Position numbers and translations under genes: made by a program | Source of the DNA: Sphingopyxis macrogoltabida | GTDB lineage: Bacteria > Pseudomonadota > Alphaproteobacteria > Sphingomonadales > Sphingomonadaceae | Assembly (NCBI RefSeq): GCF_001314325.1 | Contig: NZ_CP009429.1 | Coordinates: 744,501 to 808,500 of the forward strand | Length of the DNA: 64,000 bases | Direction of reading: 5' to 3' | In this document: one piece after another, positions 17,371 through 25,881 of the stretch | Position numbering within the stretch: position 1 is the stretch's first letter | How the letters are laid out: every line of letters starts with the position of its first letter | Notes under the pieces: model-generated | What the model was told of the DNA's origin: nothing | Database searches by the model: none | The model's input: the letters and a program-made list of their open reading frames with translations, nothing else

Positions 17371-17602
17371 GACGATATCTCCTCCATCTTTCTCGCGGAT
17401 CGGAGCTGCCAACACCGATGATCGCACCGACAAGTGAAACCAACGAGAGAAGGCTCAGCACGACGATGAGCGATCGCGGCGAGTTCGCGATTGGGCCGGG
17501 CGCGGCGAAGAGGATGAGGGCTTGCGCCTGGCCGAGCATCAGGCCACCGACGGCCAACCTGACCGCGATGGGCGAAGGAGCGTGGGAGAGGAGGCCGTTC
17601 AT
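17360..17602 (-). CDS. Small membrane protein between traC and traW
   Basis: 80-residue protein with two hydrophobic segments (LAVGGLMLGQAQALILFAAPG and SLIVVLSLLSLVSLVGAIIG) joined by a short loop, and an arginine-rich C-terminal tail. ATG at 17602 overlaps the stop of the previous gene (ATGA). F plasmids often encode the membrane protein TrbI at this place, but the sequence here is too short and too divergent for me to call it TrbI. A role at the inner membrane of the secretion channel is inferred from location only. Confidence 0.7.
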   Translation of the reverse strand: MNGLLSHAPSPIAVRLAVGGLMLGQAQALILFAAPGPIANSPRSLIVVLSLLSLVSLVGAIIGVGSSDPRERWRRYRRGT

Positions 17603-17931
17603 CGTGTCCGCCGATGACCGCGCCACCGGAGCATCAGACCGCTCGTCACGGACGAGAGCCAGATCAGGAGCAGCCCGCTTGCGAAGCAAGCGATTCCGAC
17701 CGTCACCGACGCCTGCGTAAACAGCGACGTCGGCTGGTCAACCAGCAGTCCGGCGATGAGAACGAGGCCAGCCATCATGACGGATTCGATCATGACGAGC
17801 CGGAACCGCCAACCCAGTGCCTGCCGCTCGGCCACTGCCGCAACGGCCGCGTCGAACAGCGCCCGATCGGCGGGCAACATGGCGTCGAGCTGCATCGCTA
17901 GCTCGTCGGGATGGAGCGAAGGCCGCTTCAT
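17599..17931 (-). CDS. Membrane protein after traC
   Basis: 110-residue protein with an N-terminal soluble part (HPDELAMQLDAMLPADRALF) and two transmembrane segments (VMIESVMMAGLVLIAGLLV and VGIACFASGLLLIWLSS). ATG at 17931 overlaps the traC stop by 4 nt, and its own stop overlaps the next gene. The pair of small membrane proteins occupies the position of trbI in F-like operons. I recognise no family; a link to the transfer apparatus rests on the operon context. Confidence 0.72.
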   Translation of the reverse strand: MKRPSLHPDELAMQLDAMLPADRALFDAAVAAVAERQALGWRFRLVMIESVMMAGLVLIAGLLVDQPTSLFTQASVTVGIACFASGLLLIWLSSVTSGLMLRWRGHRRTR

Positions 17932-20456
17932 GCCGCTGGCTCCGATGCTCGCGGCAAGTCGCGGCGATCGCCCAATATCTCGCGGGGATCGACGTCGGCG
18001 AGCTCGCACACAGCCTCGAGCGGCGATCGCCCGGCCCGGATCAGTGCTTCGAACGCCGCGACTTCGCCGGGCGCGCTGGTGTTGATCCAGTAGCTGAAGG
18101 GATCGACGACAAGCCGCGCGACCCCGAGCCCGAGCGGAGAGTCGATGAAGACCTCGCTATAGTTCGGCTTGTTGTTGCGGACCGATTTCAGGAGGTCGAG
18201 GACGAACCCGGAATAGTCAAGAATTTTGCTCTCGACAGCACGATCATAGGTGGAGCCTTGCAGGAGGAACCGCGTCGCCGCATTCTCGAGGATGACTTGG
18301 CCTGTGCCGCCGAACAGCGTGAGGTCGTTCATAGACTGGAGGACGATGCCGAAGCTGCCCTGATATTTGCGGGCACGGCGGTAGCCTTGTGCGAAGGCTT
18401 CAGCCAGCCGCGACAGATCCTGACCATCGCTTTTCGTCATGAACTGCGCTGCTTCGTCACAAAGCACGAAGCGGGGCCGGTCGCGCGCCGAGAGGTAGAG
18501 CTCCTGCGTCACCGCATTTACCACCACCATGACGATGACGTTGAACAGGTCAGGCATGGCTTTCAGCCGCTCGAGCTCGAGGACGACGAACTCGTCGGCG
18601 GAGATGTCGAAGGTCGACGGCCCGTTGAAGAAGTGCCCGTAAGCGCCATCCGAGCCGAAATCCCTGAGATTGAACGCGAGCTCGCGCGCGACCGGCTTCA
18701 GATGCTCGACACGGTCGAGATCGGCTGCGGCAAATTGCGGATAGGCACCGAGCCAGGCGCGGACCCAGTCGATGCCTTCATCGGCATAGCCCCCATCGAT
18801 CGTCCACTGGACGGCCGACTTGATGAGATTCCATTCTGAGGTCGAAACGCCTTTGCGCGTCGCCGCGTTCGCCATCTCGGCAACGATCGCGACCGCCATC
18901 GCGATCGCCGAATGCTTGTCCTCGCCGTCGAGCGCGAGCCCGAGGTCGAACGGGTTCAGAACCAGCCGTTCCTCGCCGACGTCGATATAACGACCCGAGC
19001 AGAGGGTGCAGAGCTTGCGGTAGGAACCGCCAATGTCGATGATGCGGATGAGGGCGTTCTGGGCATAATATTGCCGGCAGAGATCGTTGAGGAGGAAACT
19101 CTTGCCCGCGCCGCTTTCGGCCGCGACCACAAAATTATAATTGTTGATGCGCGGATCGAAGAGGTCGAGTGTGACGAGCTGACCCTTGCGGCCCACATAG
19201 AGCAGGGCAGGGCGGCCGCCTCCGCGAAAGTCGGTCTGGATCGGCACCATCAGCGCTGCCGCCTTCACCGGCATCCGGAAATCGCGCTCGAGCATCTTGA
19301 TCGTTCGGCGCTCGGGATAAAGGCCGAACGGCAGGCTCGCGGTCAGCAAGATCGGATTGAGGTAGGATTCTTCCTGCACCATCCAGGGCAGCGGTTCACT
19401 TTCCCAGAGGCGCTTGGCGCGCGCGGCCATCTCGCGGGCGTGATGGGAATCGCGGCCGAACACCCAGACGGTCGGCATGACCGAGACGAAACGGCTGTTG
19501 CCGGCCTCGTCGAGCACCCAGCCGATTTCCTCGATCTGTTTGCCGACCTCGACCGCAAAGCTGCCCGCCGCTTTCTGCGCCGACAATATCTGGGCGCGCT
19601 TGTGAATTTCGAACTGCGAATGGTCGAAGAGGATGTTGAGGCAATAGAGGAAGGGGCCGCCAATCTGGTCGCTGTCCTCGGCGCTCCCGCGCATCCCGCC
19701 CATCAGCCGGTTCATGCGTTCCGCGGTAACCCGCCTCGCCGGCGCTTTCGGCGTCAGGCAGCGTGCGACCTGGCCCCCGAGGAACACTTCGGGTCCGTCG
19801 AAAGCGAGATCGGGTCCGGCATCGACGATCTGCTTGCGGATCGGCGGGGCGGGGTGCCCGGCTGCACCGCTGGCGAATACGCCAGGAGCGTCCTCGAAGA
19901 CGCCGTTGAAGATACGGCGATAGAAGGAGATCATTTCGTGCGGCTCGACGCGGCGAATGCCGAGCTTGGCAAGCTGCTCTTCGATCTGGCGGCGCAGGTC
20001 GCTGTGCATGGGGGCGCGCGTTTTGACAGCGAGGAAGGTCCGGAAATCACGCACCGGAATGCCGTGGAGCGCGCCAAGCCCGTCCCGGCCTTCGTTCAGA
20101 TAAGCGTGCGTCCGGCGCGCCGATGCCTGGATCAGCGGATCTGGCCGGGTCTTGAGGTCGAGATAGGCGTCGAGCGCTGGCGCAATCAGCGGGTCGGCGA
20201 AGCTGATAAGCTGGACGACGCTGTTCTCGGGAAACTGGACGTTGAACAGGCCGAGCAGCGCCTGGTGAACATGCGCGAACATATAGGCGGCAGGGGTCAA
20301 CTCCCAAGCATAGCCCCAGCCATCATCGATGCAGAGAAAGGCTTCCTCTTCCTCGACCCAGGCGACGAGCGGGAGGAAATCCGAATAGCGGTCGCGCGCA
20401 ACGGCGCGGTGCAGGTCGGAGAAGGTAAGACCACCGCCGGTTCCGGGCGCCTTCAT
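17928..20456 (-). CDS. traC: Conjugation ATPase TraC (VirB4 family)
   Basis: 842-residue cytoplasmic/peripheral ATPase that powers pilus assembly. The Walker A loop is ESGAGKSFLL with Lys near residue 452, and Walker B is RFVLCDEAAQFM with Asp-Glu near 667-668. Other VirB4/TraC segments are RRTHAYLNEGRDGLG in the N-terminal half, NYNFVVAAESG before Walker A and YQGSFGIVLQSMND after Walker B. Length fits the family. It starts in a 4-nt overlap with traV and ends in one with the next small gene. Confidence 0.95.
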   Translation of the reverse strand: MKAPGTGGGLTFSDLHRAVARDRYSDFLPLVAWVEEEEAFLCIDDGWGYAWELTPAAYMFAHVHQALLGLFNVQFPENSVVQLISFADPLIAPALDAYLDLKTRPDPLIQASARRTHAYLNEGRDGLGALHGIPVRDFRTFLAVKTRAPMHSDLRRQIEEQLAKLGIRRVEPHEMISFYRRIFNGVFEDAPGVFASGAAGHPAPPIRKQIVDAGPDLAFDGPEVFLGGQVARCLTPKAPARRVTAERMNRLMGGMRGSAEDSDQIGGPFLYCLNILFDHSQFEIHKRAQILSAQKAAGSFAVEVGKQIEEIGWVLDEAGNSRFVSVMPTVWVFGRDSHHAREMAARAKRLWESEPLPWMVQEESYLNPILLTASLPFGLYPERRTIKMLERDFRMPVKAAALMVPIQTDFRGGGRPALLYVGRKGQLVTLDLFDPRINNYNFVVAAESGAGKSFLLNDLCRQYYAQNALIRIIDIGGSYRKLCTLCSGRYIDVGEERLVLNPFDLGLALDGEDKHSAIAMAVAIVAEMANAATRKGVSTSEWNLIKSAVQWTIDGGYADEGIDWVRAWLGAYPQFAAADLDRVEHLKPVARELAFNLRDFGSDGAYGHFFNGPSTFDISADEFVVLELERLKAMPDLFNVIVMVVVNAVTQELYLSARDRPRFVLCDEAAQFMTKSDGQDLSRLAEAFAQGYRRARKYQGSFGIVLQSMNDLTLFGGTGQVILENAATRFLLQGSTYDRAVESKILDYSGFVLDLLKSVRNNKPNYSEVFIDSPLGLGVARLVVDPFSYWINTSAPGEVAAFEALIRAGRSPLEAVCELADVDPREILGDRRDLPRASEPAA

Positions 20457-21061
20457 GGCCGCGGCTCCGCGCGCGCGGGCACAACCGGCGGCGTCAGTTC
20501 GCTTCCGGGCACCTCGCGGATCTGCTCGAGCACCGGCACGCGCGCCGCGGCTGAGACCAGCGGCACGAGATAGCCGCCGACGACCCAGGAGGGGGTCTCG
20601 AGCACCGAATAGACGAAGCGCGACATGTAGAGCCGGTCGGGCCGGTTCCGATCGGCATAGGGCAGGATCAGTGTTCGCACCGCCTGCGCCGGCCGCAGCA
20701 TCGGCGTCTCGGGCGCCTCGATCAGCCCCTGAAGCTCCCGGTAGACGCTGTCGCGGTAATCACCATAGGCATCAGCATCGCTGCGTCCTCGGCGCGCGGT
20801 GCCGCGCTGGTTCGCCTTGAGCAATATCTTGTCGCGTGTCACCGCCGGGTCCGAACGCGAAGCCCGGCCCTCCGCCGCATCCTCATAGGCTTTCTCGGGA
20901 TGGATGCACTGGCCGTGATCGTCGTTCTTGCAGCTGAACTTTTCGCTGTACGGCGACATCGCTGAGCCGAGCGTTGCGCACCCTGAGAGTGGCAAGACGC
21001 CGGCAAGCAAGAGTGCGGCTGAGCAGAGGCGCGCGCGGCGCCGGTTTGACATATCGGTCAT
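20453..21061 (-). CDS. traV: Outer-membrane lipoprotein TraV
   Basis: 202-residue lipoprotein of the core outer-membrane complex. The lipobox is in LLAGVLPLSGCATLG, with the acylated Cys preceded by Leu-Ser-Gly. The TraV segment SPYSEKFSCKNDDHGQCIHP supplies the usual cysteine pair. I chose the ATG at 21061 because GGAGGAATATCG precedes it; an ATG at 21091 overlaps the traB stop and would bury the signal sequence. TraV, TraK and TraB together form the F-type core complex. Confidence 0.88.
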   Translation of the reverse strand: MTDMSNRRRARLCSAALLLAGVLPLSGCATLGSAMSPYSEKFSCKNDDHGQCIHPEKAYEDAAEGRASRSDPAVTRDKILLKANQRGTARRGRSDADAYGDYRDSVYRELQGLIEAPETPMLRPAQAVRTLILPYADRNRPDRLYMSRFVYSVLETPSWVVGGYLVPLVSAAARVPVLEQIREVPGSELTPPVVPARAEPRP

Positions 21062-21090
21062 CGATATTCCTCCGAGGATGGGCGGGGGCA

Positions 21091-22383
21091 TCAGAACTTG
21101 CTCCCGGCGGTCGGCTTGATCTCGAGCGTGACGCCTTCCTGGATGACGACGACGACGTCCTTGGCGGCGCCCACTTCGACGATAGGTCCCGCCTGCCGCG
21201 CGAGATCGAGATAGAAGTCGGTGAGCTTGTCGGACGACTTCGAGAGGCCGCCGGCGATCCCCACCTTGGCGGCGTCGCCGACATCGAGCGTCCGCACCGA
21301 ACCCAAGGCCGATGTCGACACGTCACCGACCGTGTTCTCGACCGTCTGGCTGATCCCGCTGATCGTGCCGGCGATGAAGGCGCGCGCGAGACTCGCGCCG
21401 GCGCGCGTTACCACCTTGCCCGACAGCCCCTTCTTGCCGTCGGTGTCGACGAAGAAACCCTTGATCGGCTGGTCGACCACCGAGCGTTCGTCGAAATCGA
21501 CGCAGGACAGCGACACGAGCTGGACCTCGACCCGCTCCTTGGCGAGGCTGCCCGTTGCATTGCCGATGACGAAGCAGCCCGAGAGATTGGCCTTGACGTC
21601 ATTCGGCAGCACGGCGGGCGCCTGGACGCGCGCAATCAGCGGTTCGGGGTTCGAGGTAGCATCGCGGCTCGCGAGCGCGTCGATCCCGGTCAGCAGCCGC
21701 GCTTTCATGAAACCAGGCGGCAAATAGATCGTCCGGGTCTTTTTTTTAGCGCCAGACTGTGCATTCTTGCCGTCGGCTGCGGCGCTTGTCCCGAGAGCGG
21801 TCACCGCGGTGCCGATCCCGCCGACGGCCTTTTCAACCGGGGGCGCAGGAGGAGCAGGGGGCGCCGCCGGTGGTGAAGGAGGTGGCGGGATCTCGCCTGT
21901 CGCGATTTCGGCATCGCCGGGCGCGGGTGGATAATCTGGTATCGCGCCCGGCAGAGCCGGGGGAAGCCCGGGGTCGCCGTCGGGAGGTGCGCCTGGCTTG
22001 CTGCCGGGCACGACCTTGCCCTCCTCGATCGCGGTGACGCGGTCGCCGAGCAAGGTCTGGCCATCGAGGATCTTCTTCAGGTCGCCTCGCAGCTTGGTCT
22101 CGAGGCTGTCGCCGCGCAGACCGGCGCCCATGTCGAGCTTGGTCGCCGCTGGCGCCTCGGGCGCCTTCTCATCTCCGCCTGTACTCGCCGTGTAGAGACC
22201 GGTTCCGAGCATCGCGACGACGCCCGCGACACCCAACTGCTTGGCGCGCAGCTTCTGTTTCGAACTCAGCGTCGCCCAGCGGTCCTTGAATGCGAGAAGA
22301 GCGGGGCCGCGAGTGGCCTCGGGCGGAAGCGGTTTGCCGACCTCGCCGAGATCGAGCGGCTCTTGTTCGGGCGTGTCGTTCAT
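21091..22383 (-). CDS. traB: Core-complex protein TraB (VirB10-like)
   Basis: 430-residue envelope-spanning TraB. A cytoplasmic start with a single transmembrane segment (LGVAGVVAMLGTGLYTA) is followed by a coiled region and a proline-rich linker (PPPPSPPAAPPAPPAPP), then the VirB10-like domain: IYLPPGFMKARLLTGIDALA, NLSGCFVIGNATGSLAKERV, and GKKGLSGKVVTRAGASLARAF. It links the inner and outer membranes in the secretion channel. Its start overlaps the traK stop by 4 nt. Confidence 0.92.
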   Translation of the reverse strand: MNDTPEQEPLDLGEVGKPLPPEATRGPALLAFKDRWATLSSKQKLRAKQLGVAGVVAMLGTGLYTASTGGDEKAPEAPAATKLDMGAGLRGDSLETKLRGDLKKILDGQTLLGDRVTAIEEGKVVPGSKPGAPPDGDPGLPPALPGAIPDYPPAPGDAEIATGEIPPPPSPPAAPPAPPAPPVEKAVGGIGTAVTALGTSAAADGKNAQSGAKKKTRTIYLPPGFMKARLLTGIDALASRDATSNPEPLIARVQAPAVLPNDVKANLSGCFVIGNATGSLAKERVEVQLVSLSCVDFDERSVVDQPIKGFFVDTDGKKGLSGKVVTRAGASLARAFIAGTISGISQTVENTVGDVSTSALGSVRTLDVGDAAKVGIAGGLSKSSDKLTDFYLDLARQAGPIVEVGAAKDVVVVIQEGVTLEIKPTAGSKF

Positions 22384-23144
22384 TCGCCGTCTTCCCGGCG
22401 GATCACGATCAGCCGCGCGTCTTCGCCCGCCTTGAGGCTCAGTCGGTCGAGCGTGACCGCGAAGATGTCGGTGCCGAGGGCGCGGTCTAAGAACTGCCGT
22501 TCCTCGAGAACGGCGTCGCTATCGCTGGCGAGACGATACTCGGAGACGGAAAGGCCGGAGCCTTCAATCGCGAGACGGCGCCGCTCGACCAGCTGCGCCG
22601 AAGGGATGGCGGCAATCGTGATCGTCCCCGACCGCGGCGCTATCTCGGTGAAGCTCGCCGGCACGCGGTCCTGAAGCATTGCCAGCGTGACCGACACCGC
22701 CCGCTCTTCTTCGACGAGCGGACCAAGCAGTTCCTCGTTCGCCCGCGCGAGCTGCGGCCGTCCGGGCGTAAGCGTGACCGTTTGCGCGGGAATCTCCGCG
22801 GGTTCGGCATAGAGCGGATAGATGGCGCCGTTGCAGTTGATGAAGAACTCCGAGGGCGTCGTCACATAGCTGCGCGTTACCATTCCCATGTCGTCGACCT
22901 CCTTGACGAGGAACTTGACCCATGCGTCGGAGCCCGCCCGCTCGACCGCGATCGCCTTTTCGGCCGAGAATTTCACATCCTCGATCTCGCCGCCGACGCA
23001 GACGATATGATTGACGTCGCGGTTTGAGAGGCGGATCGTGCTCATCTGGTCGGGAAGGACGGTGATGGCTTGCGCCGATGCGGGCGCGGGCAACAGCAGC
23101 GCGGCAACGGGCAGCGCCGCCGCGAGCCTAGCGAGGCTGGACAT
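22380..23144 (-). CDS. traK: Secretin-like core protein TraK
   Basis: 254-residue periplasmic/outer-membrane TraK. Start at 23144 gives a clear signal peptide (AALPVAALLLPAPASAQ). The mature protein begins with the TraK-typical strand VLPDQMSTIRLSNRDVNHI, and later has YVTTPSEFFINCNGAIYPLY. F-type TraK resembles VirB9/secretin parts and forms the outer core ring with TraB and TraV. It overlaps the end of traE by 17 nt. The upstream open frame to 23186 lies in traE and is not used. Confidence 0.88.
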   Translation of the reverse strand: MSSLARLAAALPVAALLLPAPASAQAITVLPDQMSTIRLSNRDVNHIVCVGGEIEDVKFSAEKAIAVERAGSDAWVKFLVKEVDDMGMVTRSYVTTPSEFFINCNGAIYPLYAEPAEIPAQTVTLTPGRPQLARANEELLGPLVEEERAVSVTLAMLQDRVPASFTEIAPRSGTITIAAIPSAQLVERRRLAIEGSGLSVSEYRLASDSDAVLEERQFLDRALGTDIFAVTLDRLSLKAGEDARLIVIRREDGE

Positions 23145-23769
23145 CGAATTTCTCCTCGGTGAGCGCGACGAGCCAGAAGCGGCCATTTTCGACGGCGTAG
23201 CGAATGCGAAGATCGCCGCGGAACTTGCGGATGACGCCGCCGATCACGCGAACCTTCTCGATTGGCACCAGGATGTCGCGGTCGGTCCACTGCACGGGCT
23301 GGTCGGGGCGGATGTAGGTCGCGATTGACAGCGTCGGATTGTTCGCGAGATCGTCCAATATGCTGTTCAGGCTGTCGCGCATGCTGTTGTACGCCGATGG
23401 GTGGACGATCGAGAGCAGTTCCTGGAACTGCCGGTCGGCCGAGTAGGCCGAATAGGTCCCGGCGAGCGCGACGATATTGCGCGTCATCGTGCGGATATAG
23501 GCGGCCGATGGCTTCGAGCCGGTCACATAGAGATCGCCGCCCGAACCGAACGGCACGACCACCGTGCGCTCTTTCTGGTCCGAGCTGTAAATCACCGCGC
23601 CAAGCACCGCGGTAATGCCGAACAGCCCGACGATCGCGAACTTGAGCAGCCGGTTCTCTTCGAAGAGGTTCGATGAGCCCTGAATGTAACGATGGATCCC
23701 GAAGCTGGCGGGTTTACCGAGCAGCGGGTCGACCGGCGCGCTTCGGGGTTTGCGATGACGCGAGAACAT
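23128..23769 (-). CDS. traE: Conjugation protein TraE (VirB5/VirB8-like position)
   Basis: 213-residue inner-membrane protein. A cytoplasmic N-terminus (YIQGSSNLFEENRLLKFAIV) leads into one transmembrane helix (IVGLFGITAVLGAVIY), then a periplasmic domain with the TraE segments TVVVPFGSGGDLYVTGSKPS and YIRTMTRNIVALAGTYS. F-type TraE corresponds to VirB8 in the channel. I chose the ATG at 23769 because a GAGG lies 8 nt upstream; the open frame continues to 23997 through traL. Confidence 0.88.
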   Translation of the reverse strand: MFSRHRKPRSAPVDPLLGKPASFGIHRYIQGSSNLFEENRLLKFAIVGLFGITAVLGAVIYSSDQKERTVVVPFGSGGDLYVTGSKPSAAYIRTMTRNIVALAGTYSAYSADRQFQELLSIVHPSAYNSMRDSLNSILDDLANNPTLSIATYIRPDQPVQWTDRDILVPIEKVRVIGGVIRKFRGDLRIRYAVENGRFWLVALTEEKFDVQPR

Positions 23770-23777
23770 CTGCGGCC

Positions 23778-24044
23778 TCACTCGTAAAATCGGGTTTGGG
23801 TCGGACCCGGATAATGGCGAAAGTGAAGCATCCCCCAGCGCCATGCGAGATGGGCGAGGAAACCGCGCGGCTGCGCGCGCTTCCATGGCAGGAAAAGGAG
23901 AAGGGCCGCGATGAACGCCCAACCGACCAGTCCGCCGACGATGACGGCGACGAAGATGGTGGTGACCACCAACACGAACTCGTCCGATCCGAACCACAGG
24001 ATCTGAACCGGCTTGTGCAGATATTGGGGCAAGCGTTCGTCCAT
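23778..24044 (-). CDS. traL: Conjugation protein TraL
   Basis: 88-residue inner-membrane protein of the pilus-assembly complex (VirB3-like). Features are the N-terminal ERLPQYLHKPVQILWFGSDE, two adjacent transmembrane segments (LVVTTIFVAVIVGGLV and GWAFIAALLLFLPW), and the terminal RWGMLHFRHYPGPTQTRFYE, all typical of TraL. The ATG at 24044 follows a strong AGGAGGAGAAGG site. Its distance from traE is 8 nt. A stem-loop lies between it and the pilin gene. Confidence 0.92.
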   Translation of the reverse strand: MDERLPQYLHKPVQILWFGSDEFVLVVTTIFVAVIVGGLVGWAFIAALLLFLPWKRAQPRGFLAHLAWRWGMLHFRHYPGPTQTRFYE

Positions 24045-24130
24045 CGACCCTTCTCCTCCTGCTACGGTCCTCACCAGCGAAGCAAATCGAAAGCGAGGAC
24101 GAGGGTCCGGGAGCACTTCCTCCCGGTGAC

Positions 24131-24175
24131 CGGAACGTGGGCGAGCGTGGAACCCGAATGCTTGCCCACGTTCCG
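24131..24175 (-). terminator. Stem-loop between pilin gene traA and traL
   Basis: CGGAACGTGGGC (24131-24142) and GCCCACGTTCCG (24164-24175) are exact inverted repeats, and the match extends to 14 of 15 positions with a 15-nt loop. It begins 6 nt after the traA stop. There is no T-run. It is likely an attenuator or an RNA-stabilising hairpin that lets the pilin be made in excess over the downstream genes. Confidence 0.65.
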
Positions 24176-24181
24176 ATGCCG

Positions 24182-24496
24182 TCAGATCACCATGCCGAAG
24201 GTCTGAAGGATGCTGTCCGCCTTGATGAGGCAGACGGCAGCGACGATCGTCGGGATGCCGATCATGATATTGCTGAACAGTCGCGACACGCCGAACAGGA
24301 AGGCGGCGACACCCCCGACGAAGCCGAGCGGGCCTTTGACACCCTGGTTCACGACAATGTCGTAGATGTCGTAGCCGAGATCCCCCGCCACGGGCGCGGT
24401 AAAGGCGTGGACGCTTGCCGCGAGGAGCGACAGAAGCAGGACCGGTACGCCGACATCGGCGGCCGAAAGTACGGTTCTGGTAAGTTTTTTGACCAT
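24182..24496 (-). CDS. traA: Conjugative pilin TraA
   Basis: 104-residue pilin precursor. A basic start and leader (VKKLTRTVLSAADVGVPVLL, continuing to ASVHA) is followed by a mature part with two hydrophobic stretches, LGFVGGVAAFLFGVSRLF and MIGIPTIVAAVCLIKAD, as in F-type pilins. The protein is inserted in the inner membrane and assembled into the pilus by the other Tra proteins; the S26 peptidase at 10257-10856 could process it. Placement as the second gene of the operon, after dsbC, and before traL supports the call. The ATG at 24496 has only a weak ribosome-binding site. Confidence 0.82.
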   Translation of the reverse strand: MVKKLTRTVLSAADVGVPVLLLSLLAASVHAFTAPVAGDLGYDIYDIVVNQGVKGPLGFVGGVAAFLFGVSRLFSNIMIGIPTIVAAVCLIKADSILQTFGMVI

Positions 24497-24680
24497 GGAT
24501 GATTGCTTTCTTGGGCATTGGGCCGCCCTGAACTCTGCCTGCCGGCATCGATGGTGATCGTTGTCGGCCGACGGCGGTGCTGGACGGCCCGAAGGGGCGT
24601 CGCCGCCGGCATTCCGGTGCGTTGGGACCGAGAGCGATGATGCTCTCTGCGTCCGAGCAGCCGCCATGAAGAGATGGAAT

Positions 24681-25517
24681 TCAGCGAGAAACACGGTTGG
24701 TCTTCGCCGAGGATAGGAATGCCTCGATCTCGGCCTGCTGAAATCCTGAGATGAGCTTGCCCCCCACGATCAAGGTCGGCGTCCCGCTGACGCCAGCGGC
24801 GCTGACCACTTTGGCGTGAGCTTCGACCTTTCCGCGGCCTTCAGCGCAGGTTCGCAGCGCTGTCGGGGCGGCACCCGAATAGATGGCTTTAAAGGCTACC
24901 GCCTTATCGACTGAGCACAGGATGTGCTCGGACTTTGCCGCGGCTTCCGGATGGATGCCGCTCACGAAGAATATGAGACGCCGGACCGGTTTTCCCTCGG
25001 CGGCCTTCGCTGCCCAATATCGATTAAGCGCGCGACAATAGGGGCAGTCGGGATCGGTAAATTCGATCACCGTCGGCGCATCCTTGGGGCCGATTTCAAG
25101 CGCCTGTGAGGAGTCTATCGATTTCAGACGGTTGGAGATGCCGGCTTCCTGCGCGAGGGCTGTCAGATTGACGCCGTTCTTGTCGAAGATCGACGCGAAC
25201 AAGAGATGCTCGCTCTCGGGCGCATAATAGACGATCCGGCCGCCAGCACTCGCTTGATAGATCGCGCCTTTCACCGGCGCCGGTTCGAAATCATCGAACT
25301 GGAGATTTGTGAAGGTTTGCTTGAGTTGCTGCTCCGCCTCCGCTGCGGCTTTTGCCAGCAACACCTTCTCCGTCTTCTCTTGTGCACTAACGACCGGCGA
25401 GGCGAGAAGTGCGGCCGCCGCCAGTAAGACGGCAGGTTTCTTGAAGGGGCCGTTCGCCGATAATGACGATAACCGGAATCGAGGCGCAGCACGATCGTTC
25501 GCGGAATCGCATGACAT
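24681..25517 (-). CDS. dsbC: DsbC-type disulfide isomerase of the transfer operon
   Basis: 278-residue periplasmic thiol:disulfide isomerase. Start ATG at 25517 with AGGGAGGAC upstream. An unusually long N-terminus precedes the signal segment (AVLLAAAALLASPVVSAQ). A dimerisation-like region (GRIVYYAPESEHLLFASIFD) is followed by the thioredoxin domain with FTDPDCPYCRALNRYW (CPYC active site) and the cis-Pro loop VSGTPTLIVGGKLISGF. It probably corrects disulfides in TraN, TraU, TraV and TraH. It is the first gene of the minus-strand operon, next to the divergent regulator. Confidence 0.9.
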   Translation of the reverse strand: MSCDSANDRAAPRFRLSSLSANGPFKKPAVLLAAAALLASPVVSAQEKTEKVLLAKAAAEAEQQLKQTFTNLQFDDFEPAPVKGAIYQASAGGRIVYYAPESEHLLFASIFDKNGVNLTALAQEAGISNRLKSIDSSQALEIGPKDAPTVIEFTDPDCPYCRALNRYWAAKAAEGKPVRRLIFFVSGIHPEAAAKSEHILCSVDKAVAFKAIYSGAAPTALRTCAEGRGKVEAHAKVVSAAGVSGTPTLIVGGKLISGFQQAEIEAFLSSAKTNRVSR

Positions 25518-25881
25518 GAGTCCTCCCTGGCGCGACGGCGCCCGTTCGATGTGGGTTGCGTGAACGTCCGATGAGGCAGCCAGTGATAAGTCAGCCGGTC
25601 GGAACGGAGGGATAGATGGACGCGCTGTGAGCCAGCGGCAATCGTGAGGGCAGGCGCGTTCCCCAAGGCGGCACGATTGTGCCGCAGCCGAGCATCGTGA
25701 TTCCAACTTTCATATTGGAATCAATGAATTGAAGGGAATTGCGTCAGGCGCGACACAGACTGAAATCGTTGAAGATGAACGAAGCTAATAGACTGAAAGC
25801 ATCTCTACTTGCTGTGTCGCTCAGCGATAGCCAGCCTCGCATGGAGCGCTAGCGCACCACATACTATTCGGACGGAAGCTC
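25518..25881. promoter_or_regulatory. Divergent control region of the tra operon
   Basis: The 364 nt between dsbC and the XRE gene hold no gene that I can support. The region is AT-richer than its flanks, especially 25698-25800, and should contain the promoter of the long tra operon and of the regulator. Within it, GATTCCAA (25699-25706) and TTGGAATC (25715-25722) form a perfect 8-bp inverted repeat with an 8-nt spacer, a good candidate for the XRE protein's operator. Confidence 0.6.
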
